A DNA stretch of 64,000 nt. Source: Sanderia malayensis (Eukaryota > Cnidaria > Scyphozoa > Semaeostomeae > Pelagiidae). The stretch spans positions 2,294,001 through 2,358,000 of the forward strand of contig RQOL01000531.1 of the NCBI GenBank assembly GCA_013076295.1, read 5' to 3'. The translations under genes and the position numbers were made by a program. The stretch's first letter is position 1. Every line of letters starts with the position of its first letter. Below, piece after piece: positions 12,401 to 27,400 of the stretch. Under the pieces are notes generated by a model, which had not been told where the DNA came from, ran no database searches, and saw only the letters and a program-made list of their open reading frames with translations.

Positions 12401-15400
12401 TGACGTAATACTACTGACACTGCATGGTGTATCAGTTAGGATCAGGGTTAAGGTTAGGGTTTGGGTTAGGGCTAGAGTGCCCTAAAGGTGGGTGTGTATG
12501 CGCAGTGCCATATATAGGCTACTGCGCAGGAGTATGCATGACGTAATACTACTGACACTGCATGGTGTATCAGTTAGGGTTAGGGTTAGGGTTAGGGTTA
12601 GGGCTTGGACTAGAGTGCCCTAAAGGTGGGTGTGTATGCGCAGTGCCATATATAGGCTACTGCGCAGGAGTATGCATTACGTAATACTACTGACACTGCA
12701 TGGTGTATCAGTTAGGATCAGGGTTAAGGTTAGGGTTTGGGTTAGGGCTAGAATGCCCTAAAGGTGGGTGTGTATGCGCAGTGCCATATATCATTGACTT
12801 ACATGTTTTTGCCTCCTGGCAAATCTTGTCGAGCAGTGAAGTAGCAAGAGTTTCCATACCAAGTTGTCCTTTTGCTAAGCTGAGTACATTCATTGGGCTT
12901 TCCACGACTTCTTTAACAGCATCAGCATGTGAAGACCCCCCAACTGTAATAGCTATTGTCTTGACACCCAAGTCATGCAGTGGTCTTGCAGCATCTCGTG
13001 GGGACATCTTACCCTGCTCAAGATCTGCTCCACTTACGAAGACAACGAGTATTTTGGCATTGTTAGGCACTGCGTCCATACCAGCAGGCTGTTCCTGTCT
13101 AAACATGGTATAAGCAGTAGACAAAGCAACATCTAGTCTACGACTGTTGCCTAATGGTACAAGGTTATCAATCAGGCCAATAACCTGCGAAGAAGACATC
13201 AGCTGCGTTAGTGACTTGGTTGTCAACGCATAGCTGCCATAAACTACGATGCCAATTCGATACTTGGCAACACGCGTAGACAGTTTCTTTATGAGCATCT
13301 TCACAGCCTCCTTTTGGTTTGCAAGCGAGTTGGAACCAGTTTGAGTTGCATCCAAGGAAAATATGACGTCGATGCTAGATGCACATGTTTCAGCTCTGCT
13401 ATCTAAAAATGCAAAATACAGAAGTAGTTAAATACAGCTGCCAAAAACTGCCTCAGCTATCAGCTACAAAATATCATAATTAAAACAACTAGCACTAAGT
13501 ACTAGAAGCTTACCTTTTAAACTACATATCTTCTTTGCAGCATTCAGCGCAAATTCAGGCGTAGATAGCTTTCCAAGACTACCTGAACGCAGAATCAGAC
13601 TGCGGGAGAGGAAGGCAGGTTGGTTCAATCTCCCATCGCCGATGACTATAAATACAGGAGTTATGCCTTTCGCGATAGCTTCTTGCATACCCAGCTTTAA
13701 AGCCTTTGTATTTTTCACAAATGCTTTTTCGATGGTGGTAATGATAACAATTACTTTCCTCCCTCTTGTCTGCTTTCCAAATAGTTCAGATATGGTCTCT
13801 TTTAGAGACACACCGTCAATTTGTTCACCACTCAAATAGGTTATCGTTTGCATGGCCTTATCCAGTGAACTTTGCTTAGCATAAGCATCGGAGAAAGGAA
13901 TGATGACATTGGCATTCTTGCCATATCTACCAATACTGAATCTGGAGTTAGTTGGAGAAATTTCAAACAACTTGGTGAGCATTGTCAAGAACTTCAACTG
14001 AATTGAAAATGTCGGATCTTTAGCTGTGTTGACATCAAGGAAAACTGCAATGTCAAAGCGATCTTTACAAGAAAATGGCTTCGTTAGACCTCCAGGAGGT
14101 GGAATGGTTGGAATATCAGGTTCACGAGGTAGGCCTAGAATGTAAATAAACTGTTACTAATATCAAATAATAATGTAAACTATAATGTTGAATAAATTAA
14201 GCTTAACAAACAGTTATGGGGAAAAGATATTGCCTCAATTGTTAACAACTGATGGTTTGCAGTTATCAGGGACCTGAGTACGAGTGGGGACCCAACCGTT
14301 ATCAAGAGGCGGGAAAAAATGTACACGCCATTCGTGCAATTTAAATTAAATAACAATTTCAAAATCAGGCTGAACTAATATTTTAAAATATTCAGGACGT
14401 TAATACCAAAACGTCGAAATAATTCATCAAGAGTTTCAGAAAACAAATATGAAAAAGAAAGTTCTCCAAACAAGGAATAAAATACTGGATGGTTGCAATC
14501 ATTTTAATATTATCTGGAGAGTCTCTTATTACCGAAACCGTGGGCCTATATATCGGAAACAATTTTGAGTTTTTGGTAAGTAAAACAATTTTGTATTTTT
14601 AGTAAGTAAAACTAAAAACTGTTTGTTATCAGACAGGACCCAAGACACTCGTGGAACATAAACCAAAACGATCTAAAACGATTTTTATTGTCAAAGTTAA
14701 AAGCATGGAATATTTTTTAAGATTAAAAACTGATTGAATTAAATAGCTCACCGATAATTATCATTGATGCGTTTAGGAAAGCGTTTAAAAAGTCGTCATT
14801 CAGAGTCTTTCTGAAATCTGACACCATGAAAACATCTTCTTTCCTTCGAGTTAATACGTCATTAAATGGAATAGACTTGCTTTGTCCAACTGATGCGACC
14901 AATACTCTAATACCAGATTCTTGAATGGGACGCATGACCTCCTCTAGAGCTGATCGATCTAAGCGTTTCAATGACTCTTCGTGAGTTATTAGAACTATCA
15001 CTTTTGGGACACCAGCTCGAGAGCTACCACTGGGGCTGAACAGATTCTCATAGGCAAGCTTCAACTGCTTCTCGATGGGTGTGACTGAGTTCATCAAGAT
15101 AAACCTTTTCAAAACGCCACCAAACTTCGTTGAATTCGCATATTGATGGAATGGAATTGTGTGCCATTTTTCATCACTAAATAGAAGAGCTCCAACGCGG
15201 TTCTCTGGAGAAGACACAATATACCCTCCTGCAAGTTTTGTGACCAATATTTTTAGAACATCAAACTCGTTTTCATGGATTTCCAAAGATGTATCCATAA
15301 TGAATGCAATATCAGCACTGCTAGGCTTTTTAACTAGGAGTGAAAAATAGTTTCACATAAGAACAAAGCAGTAATCTCATTCTACATGCAGTATGAAGTA

Positions 15401-18400
15401 TGAAATCTCATTCTACATGCAGTAGAATGAGATTTAATTTCAAGTATCAATTGAATAAATTTAAACCATAAAATCATCCTTTCAAGATCATAAGTTGTAA
15501 TATACTAACAAATGTGAAGGAATGTAGTATTTTGTGATCATTTGCAAAACACTGTAATACAATTCAAGCCTTACCTTCCTTTCCAAATTGCTTACATGAC
15601 GCAGATGTAATGTTTTTGACAAAAGGCTTAGACTTTAATTCATCAAGGTCTTTGGCAAAATATAAATCTTCCTTAGACTTGACGATGCTTGCCAATTCGG
15701 CTCTGTTGATATTCGTACCAATACCGATAACAATAACCTTTATGCCAGCACTATGAAAAGGCTTTACAGCATCACGAGGAGAAATAGCATCAGGATCCTG
15801 CGTTTGCCTACCATCAGTCAAAAGAACGAGAACTTTTGGAACACCAGCTCGCATACCATTCGCAACAGTGAATAATTCATTGAAGGCAACTTGAAGTGCT
15901 CTATCTATTCGAGTCGTAGAACCAAGAAGAGGGAGATCATTAATTTTCTTAACAATGGATGAAGTAGATTGAGAATCAGAAAATTTAATGCTGAGAATAG
16001 CACGATCACTGAACACTACAGCACCGGCGTGAAATCCCGCTGGAGAAACTTTCAGATCAACCAAAACATTCTTCAAGAACTCCTTTTCTTTATAGTAATC
16101 TTTAATAAGGGTTCCAGAAGAATCAACGATAAAACCAATGTCCCCAGTTCCAATACACTTCAATTCAGCTATACGAAAAAAAAGAGAAAGTCAAAGTAAA
16201 GTAAATAGAAAACAAATAAACTAAAAACGAAAATAGAAATGCGTTTGAACCTTTTTCACATCCATGTGAAGCAACAGATTCCAAAAACTTGCGCGACTGC
16301 AAATCGTCAAAGTCTTTGGATAGAAAAACATTCGACTTCTTTCCAGCTATGCTCTCTAGCTCAGCCACTTTTACATTGGCACCGATGCCTATGACAATCA
16401 ACTCAATGCCGTCATCTCTCAGTTCCTTCGATAAGACGGACGGATCCACAGCATCTGCATCCCAAGTCTGAGAGCCGTCAGTTAAAAGGAAAACAAGCTT
16501 TGGGGCATCGCTCCTCGAACCAACCATTAATTGGTCTTTTGCAACTTTCAAAGCCTTGTCTATTCTAGTTGTAAATCCAAACAGTGGAAGCTCGTCTACG
16601 GCCTTGTTGAAATCCTTCAAATTATTGTGCTTATTCATGCCTATGCTCAACTCAGCAACATGACTGAACGTAACAACGCCAGCACGACTACCGGCTTGAG
16701 AAATCTCGAACACCTCGGCAATCTGCTTTACGAACGCCTTCTCCTTGCCGTACTCCCTGCGCAAACTTCCTGACGAGTCGACTATGAAGCCAACATTAGC
16801 CACGTTTCTGCACTTTGACACTGAAAATCAAGTCAACAAAACCGTTTTACAGCCTATCCATCCATCTATACGTGGCCAACAACAAATCTTCCAAGAATAC
16901 AAACCTGTCGACTTGCAAGCAGACTCTCCAATCCTTGCCTTCAAGGCATCGGATGCCAGCTCAGGATAGCTTTTCACAACATATACATCACTTGGTTCAC
17001 GTGCTATCTCCTTAACACCAGCATTACTGGCTGCGGGTCCTACAGCAATCACGATGACTTTAGTACGATCTTCGTGCAACTGACCAACAGCCTTGCTCAA
17101 CATTGCAGCACCCACATTGTCGCCAGTGGCTCTTGAAGACACAATTATCAGGATTTTCGGCACATCCTCTCTCCCTCCGTTTGCAGGGCTGAACAGGTCT
17201 CGAGAACTTCTCTTGATCGCCTCATCTACCTGCAGGGTATCAACTTCAGAGCTCTTCAACCTCTCTATTGCCTTCTTGAAATCATCTGCCCTTGCATGAT
17301 CTGTCAATTTCATCATCGTTCCACCTGGTTTATCTGATGTGATCACACCAAAACGACTGGCTCTTGACGAATTTCCAAATACATCTGCAATGCTCTGCAC
17401 AAAGTGCTTTTGCTGTAAAAACCCTGCTTCATCTCGTCCTGCAGAATCCAAAATGAACCCAATGTCTGCAACAGCATCGCATTGGAAAGGCTTCTTGGCT
17501 GTAAACGGAGACAAAAACAAATTCTTTACTCACAAAACACAAAACATTGCAGCACGGCAATAGGCCATAACACTACGAGGCAACATTTACATGTGGCACT
17601 ACACAGACACACACACAAATTGCATATATAAGAATCGGCCTTACATAGTTCACATCCAGTCTTTGACACGCTGTCCAAAAATGATGGCGATATGAGCTCA
17701 TCAAAATTGCTTGCCTCGTACAAATTCGACTTGTCGCCAGCCATGTGCAGTAGCTCTTTGCTGTCCACCTTGCTGCCAATACCAATCACAATCAGTTTGA
17801 CACCTGCTTGCCGAATTTCCTTTGCAAGCACACCAGGATCCACAGCATCGGCATCAGCCGACTGTGCACCATCCGTAAGAAGTACGAGCAGCTTCGGAAT
17901 ACTTGCACGAGCACCATTTCTCGACGTAAATAATTCATCTCTTGCCAATCGCAAGGCCTTGTCTATTCTCGTCGTGTGGCCGAGCAAAGGTATCCGGTCG
18001 ACGGCATTCTTGAAAGCACTAACGTTCTTATAATCTGACAACTTAATGCTGTGCTCTGCATGCCAACTGAACGTGATCACTGCTCCTCTGCTACCCGTTT
18101 TAGAGATTGCAAACGAATCAGCAAGAGCTTTAACAAACTCCTTTTCTTTTCCGTACTCACGCCGTACACTTTTGGACGAGTCGACGATAAAACCAACGTC
18201 GACAACATGCTCACACTTTGGTGCTACGGAAAGATGAGAGAAACAATCAGACATCCGCTCAACCTTACCATCTACTCTACCATGGCAAGGCAGCAACACT
18301 GCCCCGAAAGGCTCTCAAAACAAGTAGATAGAACACAAAGCCAGCGAAACACACCAACATACCTGCTTGACACGATGCAGCAGTGATATTATTAATGAAT

Positions 18401-21400
18401 CCTCCGGATATGAGCTGGTCGAAATTCTTGGCTAAGTACAAATCCTCCTCTGATTTCACCATGCTCTTCAATTCATCTCTCTTCACATTCGAGCCTACAC
18501 CAATGGCAATCACTTTGACACCGGACTCGTGAAATGGTGCCACTGCCTGACCAAGTGGCACAGCATCAACTGCATTGGTCTGCTTGCCGTCAGTAAGCAC
18601 AATCAATACCTGCGGCACATCTAATCTCATGCCATTGCTAGGCTGGAATAAAATCCTCTGCGCCACATCCAAAGCTTTGTCGATCCTTGTTGATTTTCCG
18701 AACAGAGGTAACTCGTCGATGGTCTTGTTAAATATAGCAACATCGTTCTTCTCCGAAAATCCAACCTTCACCTGAGCACGGCCGCTGAAAAGCACAATAC
18801 CAGCATGGCTGCCTCCTTCACGGATGTCGAACCTAGTAGCCACGGATTTGACAAACGACTTCTCTTTATCGTAGTCGTCTTTCAGGCTGCCCGACGAGTC
18901 GACGATAAAGCCAACGTCTGCACGCCCTCTGCATCTCTTAATCTTAGATGGAGGTGGGGGTGCAGGTGCAGGGCAAGATCGGTTTGAAATCTTCTCCAAG
19001 AAGCCAGCCGAATTCAAATGATCAAAATTCTTTGCCAAAAACAACCTCTTCTCATCGCCGGCAATTCGCGCCAATTCATCAACCTTCACTTTGTTACCAA
19101 TACCGATCACAAACATGGTTATGCCAGAGTCGCGAATGCGTTTTGCTACTTCAGCTGGATCTGTTGTATCTGGGTCGTTCGTCTGAGCTCCATCTGTCAA
19201 CACGAACAGGACCTTGGGCACTGCAGCACGCCCGCCATTCGACTGCAAGAACAACTGCTTCTCAGCTACCTTTAAACCCTTGTCAATTCTCGTCGTGTAG
19301 CCCATAAATGGCAATTTGTCCACGGCACTCCTAAACTCGCTGGCCGACTTGTGTTCGGACAATTTCGCGCTCAGTTCTGCGTCGTAACTAAAAGTCACGA
19401 GACCCGCTCTGCCTCCAGCTGGTGAAATATCGAAGATATTCGATACAGATTTCACAAACTGCTTCTCTCGATCAAACTCACGTCGAAGACTGCCAGATGA
19501 ATCGACAACGAATCCAATGTCGGCAGTATTGTCACATGGTGCAACTAAAAATCAAGTAAAGCACAATCAATTTAGTACTAGCTACCTTCTTTCAGCTACA
19601 GTTCCATGCAATGCTGTTACAGCCCAGCCTGATGAAAACAGCTGACACTTCTGCATCTGTCGCACGCTGTCATTAACTACACGCAGTGCAAGTAAACAGC
19701 TCACTTACCTGACGCCTGCAAGCACGTAGAACCAATAATAGTCTTGACAAATTCCTTCGACTTTAGACGGTCAAAATCTTCTGCAATGTACAAATTGTCT
19801 TCAGACGTGACGATCGACTTCAGTTCTTGCCTGTTCACTTTCGATCCGATACCGATCACTATCACTTTGATGTCAGCGTCGTGAAATCGAGCTACTGCTT
19901 TTTTCGGGGCAACTGCACCAGGCTCGTTTGACTGTGCACCATCGGTGAGCAAGATGAGCACTTTTGGAGCCTTCACTCTCATGCCATTCCTCTCATTAAA
20001 CATCTGATCGTAGGCCAACGTCAGTGCCTTGTCAATTCTCGTCGTCGATTTCAGCAGGGGCAAATTGTCCACAGCTGATTCAAAGTCTTTGTAGTTTGTG
20101 TAGTCGGCAAATTTTATGCTCAACCTAGCATGGTCACTAAACAATACAACGCCAACATGACTTCCTTTCGATGAAATATCCAAGCCGCTGGCAACTTCTT
20201 TGACAAAATCTTTCTCTTTCCCGTACTCTCGGCTCAGACTTCCAGATGAATCGACTATAAATCCCACATCTGCAACAGCTGCACAATCCGGTGCATCTTC
20301 CACTAGAAAAATCAATAATACAAACTATTCACTTCACCCATCATTACCACACACCATTCACCACCTATATCTACACTACTCCATTTTCGCTGCCAGTAAA
20401 TCATCAACAAAATTACCTTTTGTGCAACCGGCCTTTGAAACCTCTTGCACAAACTTGCGCGACTGCAAATCGTCAAAGTCTTTGGATAGAAAAACATTCG
20501 ACTTCTTTCCAGCTATGCTCTCTAACTCAGCCACTTTTACATTGGCACCGATGCCTATGACAATCAACTCAATGCCGTCATCTCTCAGTTCCTTCGATAA
20601 GACGGACGGATCCACAGCATCTGCATCCCAAGTCTGAGAGCCGTCAGTTAAAAGGAAAACAAGCTTTGGGGCATCGCTCCTCGAACCAACCATTAATTGG
20701 TCTTTTGCAACTTTCAAAGCCTTGTCTATTCTAGTTGTAAATCCAAACAGTGGAAGCTCGTCTACGGCCTTGTTGAAATCCTTCAAATTATTGTGCTTAT
20801 TCATGCCTATGCTCAACTCAGCAACATGACTGAACGTAACAACGCCAGCACGACTACCGGCTTGAGAAATCTCGAACACCTCGGCAATCTGCTTTACGAA
20901 CGCCTTCTCCTTGCCGTACTCCCTGCGCAAACTTCCTGACGAGTCGACTATGAAGCCAACATTAGCCACGTTTCTGCACTTTGACACTGAAAATCAAGTC
21001 AACAAAACCGTTTTACAGCCTATCCATCCATCTATACGTGGCCAACAACAAATCTTCCAAGAATACAAACCTGTCGACTTGCAAGCAGACTCTCCAATCC
21101 TTGCCTTCAAGGCATCGGATGCCAGCTCAGGATAGCTTTTCACAGCATATACATCACTTGGTTCACGTGCTATCTCCTTAACACCAGCATTACCTGCTGC
21201 GGGTCCTACAGCAATCACGATGACTTTAGTACGATCTTCGTGCAACTGACCAACAGCCTTGCTCAACATTGCAGCACCCACATTGTCGCCAGTGGCTCTT
21301 GAAGACACAATTATCAGGATTTTCGGCACATCCTCTCTCCCTCCGTTTGCAGGGCTGAACAGGTCTCGAGAACTTCTCTTGATCGCCTCATCTACCTGCA

Positions 21401-24400
21401 GGGTATCAACTTCAGAGCTCTTCAACCTCTCTATTGCCTTCTTGAAATCATCTGCCCTTGCATGATCTGTCAATTTCATCATCGTTCCACCTGGTTTATC
21501 TGATGTGATCACACCAAAACGACTGGCTCTTGACGAATTTCCAAATACATCTGCAATGCTCTGCACAAAGTGCTTTTGCTGTAAAAACCCTGCTTCATCT
21601 CGTCCTGCAGAATCCAAAATGAACCCAATGTCTGCAACAGCATCGCATTGGAAAGGCTTCTTGGCTGTAAACGGAGACAAAAACAAATTCTTTACTCACA
21701 AAACACAAAACATTGCAGCACGGCAATAGGCCATAACACTACAAGGCAACATTTACATGTGGCACTACACAGACACACACACAAATTGCATATATAAGAA
21801 TCGGCCTTACATAGTTCACATCCAGTCTTTGACACGCTGTCCAAAAATGATGGCGATATGAGCTCATCAAAATTGCTTGCCTCGTACAAATTCGACTTGT
21901 CGCCAGCCATGTGCAGTAGCTCTTTGCTGTCCACCTTGCTGCCAATACCAATCACAATCAGTTTGACACCTGCTTGCCGAATTTCCTTTGCAAGCACACC
22001 AGGATCCACAGCATCGGCATCAGCCGACTGTGCACCATCCGTAAGAAGTACGAGCAGCTTCGGAATACTTGCACGAGCACCATTTCTCGACGTAAATAAT
22101 TCATCTCTTGCCAATCGCAAGGCCTTGTCTATTCTCGTCGTGTGGCCGAGCAAAGGTATCCGGTCGACGGCATTCTTGAAAGCACTAACGTTCTTATAAT
22201 CTGACAACTTAATGCTGTGCTCTGCATGCCAACTGAACGTGATCACTGCTCCTCTGCTACCCGTTTTAGAGATTGCAAACGAATCAGCAAGAGCTTTAAC
22301 AAACTCCTTTTCTTTTCCGTACTCACGCCGTACACTTTTGGACGAGTCGACGATAAAACCAACGTCGACAACATGCTCACACTTTGGTGCTACGGAAAGA
22401 TGAGAGAAACAATCAGACATCCGCTCAACCTTACCATCTACTCTACCATGGCAAGGCAGCAACACTGCCCCGAAAGGCTCTCAAAACAAGTAGATAGACA
22501 CAAAGCCAGCGAAACACACCAACATACCTGCTTGACACGATGCAGCAGTGATATTATCAATGAATCCTCCGGATATGAGCTGGTCGAAATTCTTGGCTAA
22601 GTACAAATCCTCCTCTGATTTCACCATGCTCTTCAATTCATCTCTCTTCACATTCGAGCCTACACCAATGGCAATCACTTTGACACCGGACTCGTGAAAT
22701 GGTGCCACTGCCTGTCCAAGTGGCACAGCATCAACTGCATTGGTCTGCTTGCCGTCAGTAAGCACAATCAATACCTGCGGCACATCTAATCTCATGCCAT
22801 TGCTAGGCTGGAATAAAATCCTCTGCGCCACATCCAAAGCTCTGTCGATCCTTGTTGATTTTCCGAACAGAGGTAACTCGTCGATGGTCTTGTTAAATAT
22901 AGCAACATCGTTCTTCTCCGAAAATCCAACCTTCACCTGAGCACGGCCGCTGAAAAGCACAATACCAGCATGGCTGCCTCCTTCACGGATGTCGAACCTA
23001 GTAGCCACGGATTTGACAAACGACTTCTCTTTATCGTAGTCGTCTTTCAGGCTGCCCGACGAGTCGACGATAAAGCCAACGTCTGCACGCCCTCTGCATC
23101 TCTTAATCTTAGATGGAGGTGGGGGTGCAGGTGCAGGGCAAGATCGGTTTGAAATCTTCTCCAAGAAGCCAGCCGAATTCAAATGATCAAAATTCTTTGC
23201 CAAAAACAACCTCTTCTCATCGCCGGCAATTCGCGCCAATTCATCAACCTTCACTTTGTTACCAATACCGATCACAAACATGGTTATGCCAGAGTCGCGA
23301 ATGCGTTTTGCTACTTCAGCTGGATCTGTTGTATCTGGGTCGTTCGTCTGAGCTCCATCTGTCAACACGAACAGGACCTTGGGCACTGCAGCACGCCCGC
23401 CATTCGACTGCAAGAACAACTGCTTCTCAGCTACCTTTAAACCCTTGTCAATTCTCGTCGTGTAGCCCATAAATGGCAATTTGTCCACGGCACTCCTAAA
23501 CTCGCTGGCCGACTTGTGTTCGGACAATTTCGCGCTCAGTTCTGCGTCGTAACTAAAAGTCACGAGACCCGCTCTGCCTCCAGCTGGTGAAATATCGAAG
23601 ATATTCGATACAGATTTCACAAACTGCTTCTCTCGATCAAACTCACGTCGAAGACTGCCAGATGAATCGACAACGAATCCAATGTCGGCAGTATTGTCAC
23701 ATGGTGCAACTAAAAATCAAGTAAAGCACAATCAATTTAGTACTAGCTACCTTCTTTCAGCTACAGTTCCATGCAATGCTGTTACAGCCCAGCCTGATGA
23801 AAACAGCTGACACTTCTGCATCTGTCGCACGCTGTCATTAACTACACGCAGTGCAAGTAAACAGCTCACTTACCTGACGCCTGCAAGCACGTAGAACCAA
23901 TAATAGTCTTGACAAATTCCTTCGACTTTAGACGGTCAAAATCTTCTGCAATGTACAAATTGTCTTCAGACGTGACGATCGACTTCAGTTCTTGCCTGTT
24001 CACTTTCGATCCGATACCGATCACTATCACTTTGATGTCAGCGTCGTGAAATCGAGCTACTGCTTTTTTCGGGGCAACTGCACCAAGCTCGTTTGACTGT
24101 GCACCATCGGTGAGCAAGATGAGCACTTTTGGAGCCTTCACTCTCATGCCATTCCTCTCATTAAACATCTGATCGTAGGCCAACGTCAGTGCCTTGTCAA
24201 TTCTCGTCGTCGATTTCAGCAGGGGCAAATTGTCCACAGCTGATTCAAAGTCTTTGTAGTTTGTGTAGTCGGCAAATTTTATGCTCAACCTAGCATGGTC
24301 GCTAAACAATACAACGCCAACATGACTTCCTTTCGATGAAATATCCAAGCCGCTGGCAACTTCTTTGACAAAATCTTTCTCTTTCCCGTACTCTCGGCTC

Positions 24401-27400
24401 AGACTTCCAGATGAATCGACTATAAATCCCACATCTGCAACAGCTGCACAATCCGGTGCATCTTCCACTAGAAAAATCAATAATACAAACTATTCACTTC
24501 ACTCATCATTACCACACACCATTCACCACCTATATCTACACTACTCCATTTTCGCTGCCAGTAAATCATCAACAAAATTACCTTTTGTGCAACCGGCCTT
24601 TGAAACCTCTTGCACAAACTTGCGCGACTGCAAATCGTCAAAGTCTTTGGATAGAAAAACATTCGACTTCTTTCCAGCTATACTCTCTAACTCAGCCACT
24701 TTTACATTGGCACCGATGCCTATGACAATCAACTCAATGCCGTCATCTCTCAGTTCCTTCGATAAGACGGACGGATCCACAGCATCTGCATCCCAAGTCT
24801 GAGAGCCGTCAGTTAAAAGGAAAACAAGCTTTGGGGCATCGCTCCTCGAACCAACCATTAATTGGTCTTTTGCAACTTTCAAAGCCTTGTCTATTCTAGT
24901 TGTAAATCCAAACAGTGGAAGCTCGTCTACGGCCTTGTTGAAATCCTTCAAATTATTGTGCTTATTCATGCCTATGCTCAACTCAGCAACATGACTGAAC
25001 GTAACAACGCCAGCACGACTACCGGCTTGAGAAATCTCGAACACCTCGGCAATCTGCTTTACGAACGCCTTCTCCTTGCCGTACTCCCTGCGCAAACTTC
25101 CTGACGAGTCGACTATGAAGCCAACATTAGCCACGTTTCTGCACTTTGACACTGAAAATCAAGTCAACAAAACCGTTTTACAGCCTATCCATCCATCTAT
25201 ACGTGGCCAACAACAAAGCTTCCAAGAATACAAACCTGTCGACTTGCAAGCAGACTCTCCAATCCTTGCCTTCAAGGCATCGGATGCCAGCTCAGGATAG
25301 CTTTTCACAACATATACATCACTTGGTTCACGTGCTATCTCCTTAACACCAGCATTACCTGCTGCGGGTCCTACAGTAATCACGATGACTTTAGTACGAT
25401 CTTCGTGCAACTGACCAACAGCCTTGCTCAACATTGCAGCACCCACATTGTCGCCAGTGGCTCTTGAAGACACAATTATCAGGATTTTCGGCACATCCTC
25501 TCTCCCTCCGTTTGCAGGGCTGAACAGGTCTCGAGAACTTCTCTTGATCGCCTCATCTACCTGCAGGGTATCAACTTCAGAGCTCTTCAACCTCTCTATT
25601 GCCTTCTTGAAATCATCTGCCCTTGCATGATCTGTCAATTTCATCATCGTTCCACCTGGTTTATCTGATGTGATCACACCAAAACGACTGGCTCTTGACG
25701 AATTTCCAAATACATCTGCAATGCTCTGCACAAAGTGCTTTTGCTGTAAAAACCCTGCTTCATCTCGTCCTGCAGAATCCAAAATGAACCCAATGTCTGC
25801 AACAGCATCGCATTGGAAAGGCTTCTTGGCTGTAAACGGAGACAAAAACAAATTCTTTACTCACAAAACACAAAACATTGCAGCACGGCAATAGGCCATA
25901 ACACTACAAGGCAACATTTACATGTGGCACTACACAGACACACACACAAATTGCATATATAAGAATCGGCCTTACATAGTTCACATCCAGTCTTTGACAC
26001 GCTGTCCAAAAATGATGGCGATATGAGCTCATCAAAATTGCTTGCCTCGTACAAATTCGACTTGTCGCCAGCCATGTGCAGTAGCTCTTTGCTGTCCACC
26101 TTGCTGCCAATACCAATCACAATCAGTTTGACACCTGCTTGCCGAATTTCCTTTGCAAGCACACCAGGATCCACAGCATCGGCATCAGCCGACTGTGCAC
26201 CATCCGTAAGAAGTACGAGCAGCTTCGGAATACTTGCACGAGCACCATTTCTCGACGTAAATAATTCATCTCTTGCCAATCGCAAGGCCTTGTCTATTCT
26301 CGTCGTGTGGCCGAGCAAAGGTATCCGGTCGACGGCATTCTTGAAAGCACTAACGTTCTTATAATCTGACAACTTAATGCTGTGCTCTGCATGCCAACTG
26401 AACGTGATCACTGCTCCTCTGCTACCCGTTTTAGAGATTGCAAACGAATCAGCAAGAGCTTTAACAAACTCCTTTTCTTTTCCGTACTCACGCCGTACAC
26501 TTTTGGACGAGTCGACGATAAAACCAACGTCGACAACATGCTCACACTTTGGTGCTACGGAAAGATGAGAGAAACAATCAGACATCCGCTCAACCTTACC
26601 ATCTACTCTACCATGGCAAGGCAGCAACACTGCCCCGAAAGGCTCTCAAAACAAGTAGATAGACACAAAGCCAGCGAAACACACCAACATACCTGCTTGA
26701 CACGATGCAGCAGTGATATTATCAATGAATCCTCCGGATATGAGCTGGTCGAAATTCTTGGCTAAGTACAAATCCTCCTCTGATTTCACCATGCTCTTCA
26801 ATTCATCTCTCTTCACATTCGAGCCTACACCAATGGCAATCACTTTGACACCGGACTCGTGAAATGGTGCCACTGCCTGTCCAAGTGGCACAGCATCAAC
26901 TGCATTGGTCTGCTTGCCGTCAGTAAGCACAATCAATACCTGCGGCACATCTAATCTCATGCCATTGCTAGGCTGGAATAAAATCCTCTGCGCCACATCC
27001 AAAGCTCTGTCGATCCTTGTTGATTTTCCGAACAGAGGTAACTCGTCGATGGTCTTGTTAAATATAGCAACATCGTTCTTCTCCGAAAATCCAACCTTCA
27101 CCTGAGCACGGCCGCTGAAAAGCACAATACCAGCATGGCTGCCTCCTTCACGGATGTCGAACCTAGTAGCCACGGATTTGACAAACGACTTCTCTTTATC
27201 GTAGTCGTCTTTCAGGCTGCCCGACGAGTCGACGATAAAGCCAACGTCTGCACGCCCTCTGCATCTCTTAATCTTAGATGGAGGTGGGGGTGCAGGTGCA
27301 GGGCAAGATCGGTTTGAAATCTTCTCCAAGAAGCCAGCCGAATTCAAATGATCAAAATTCTTTGCCAAAAACAACCTCTTCTCATCGCCGGCAATTCGCG

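Noticed and set aside
12708..12802. Extension of VWA domain 35 into PNPNPNLNPDPN
   Set aside because: This is read-through into the TTAGGG minisatellite. The GTAAGT donor at the exon end (12803) removes it.
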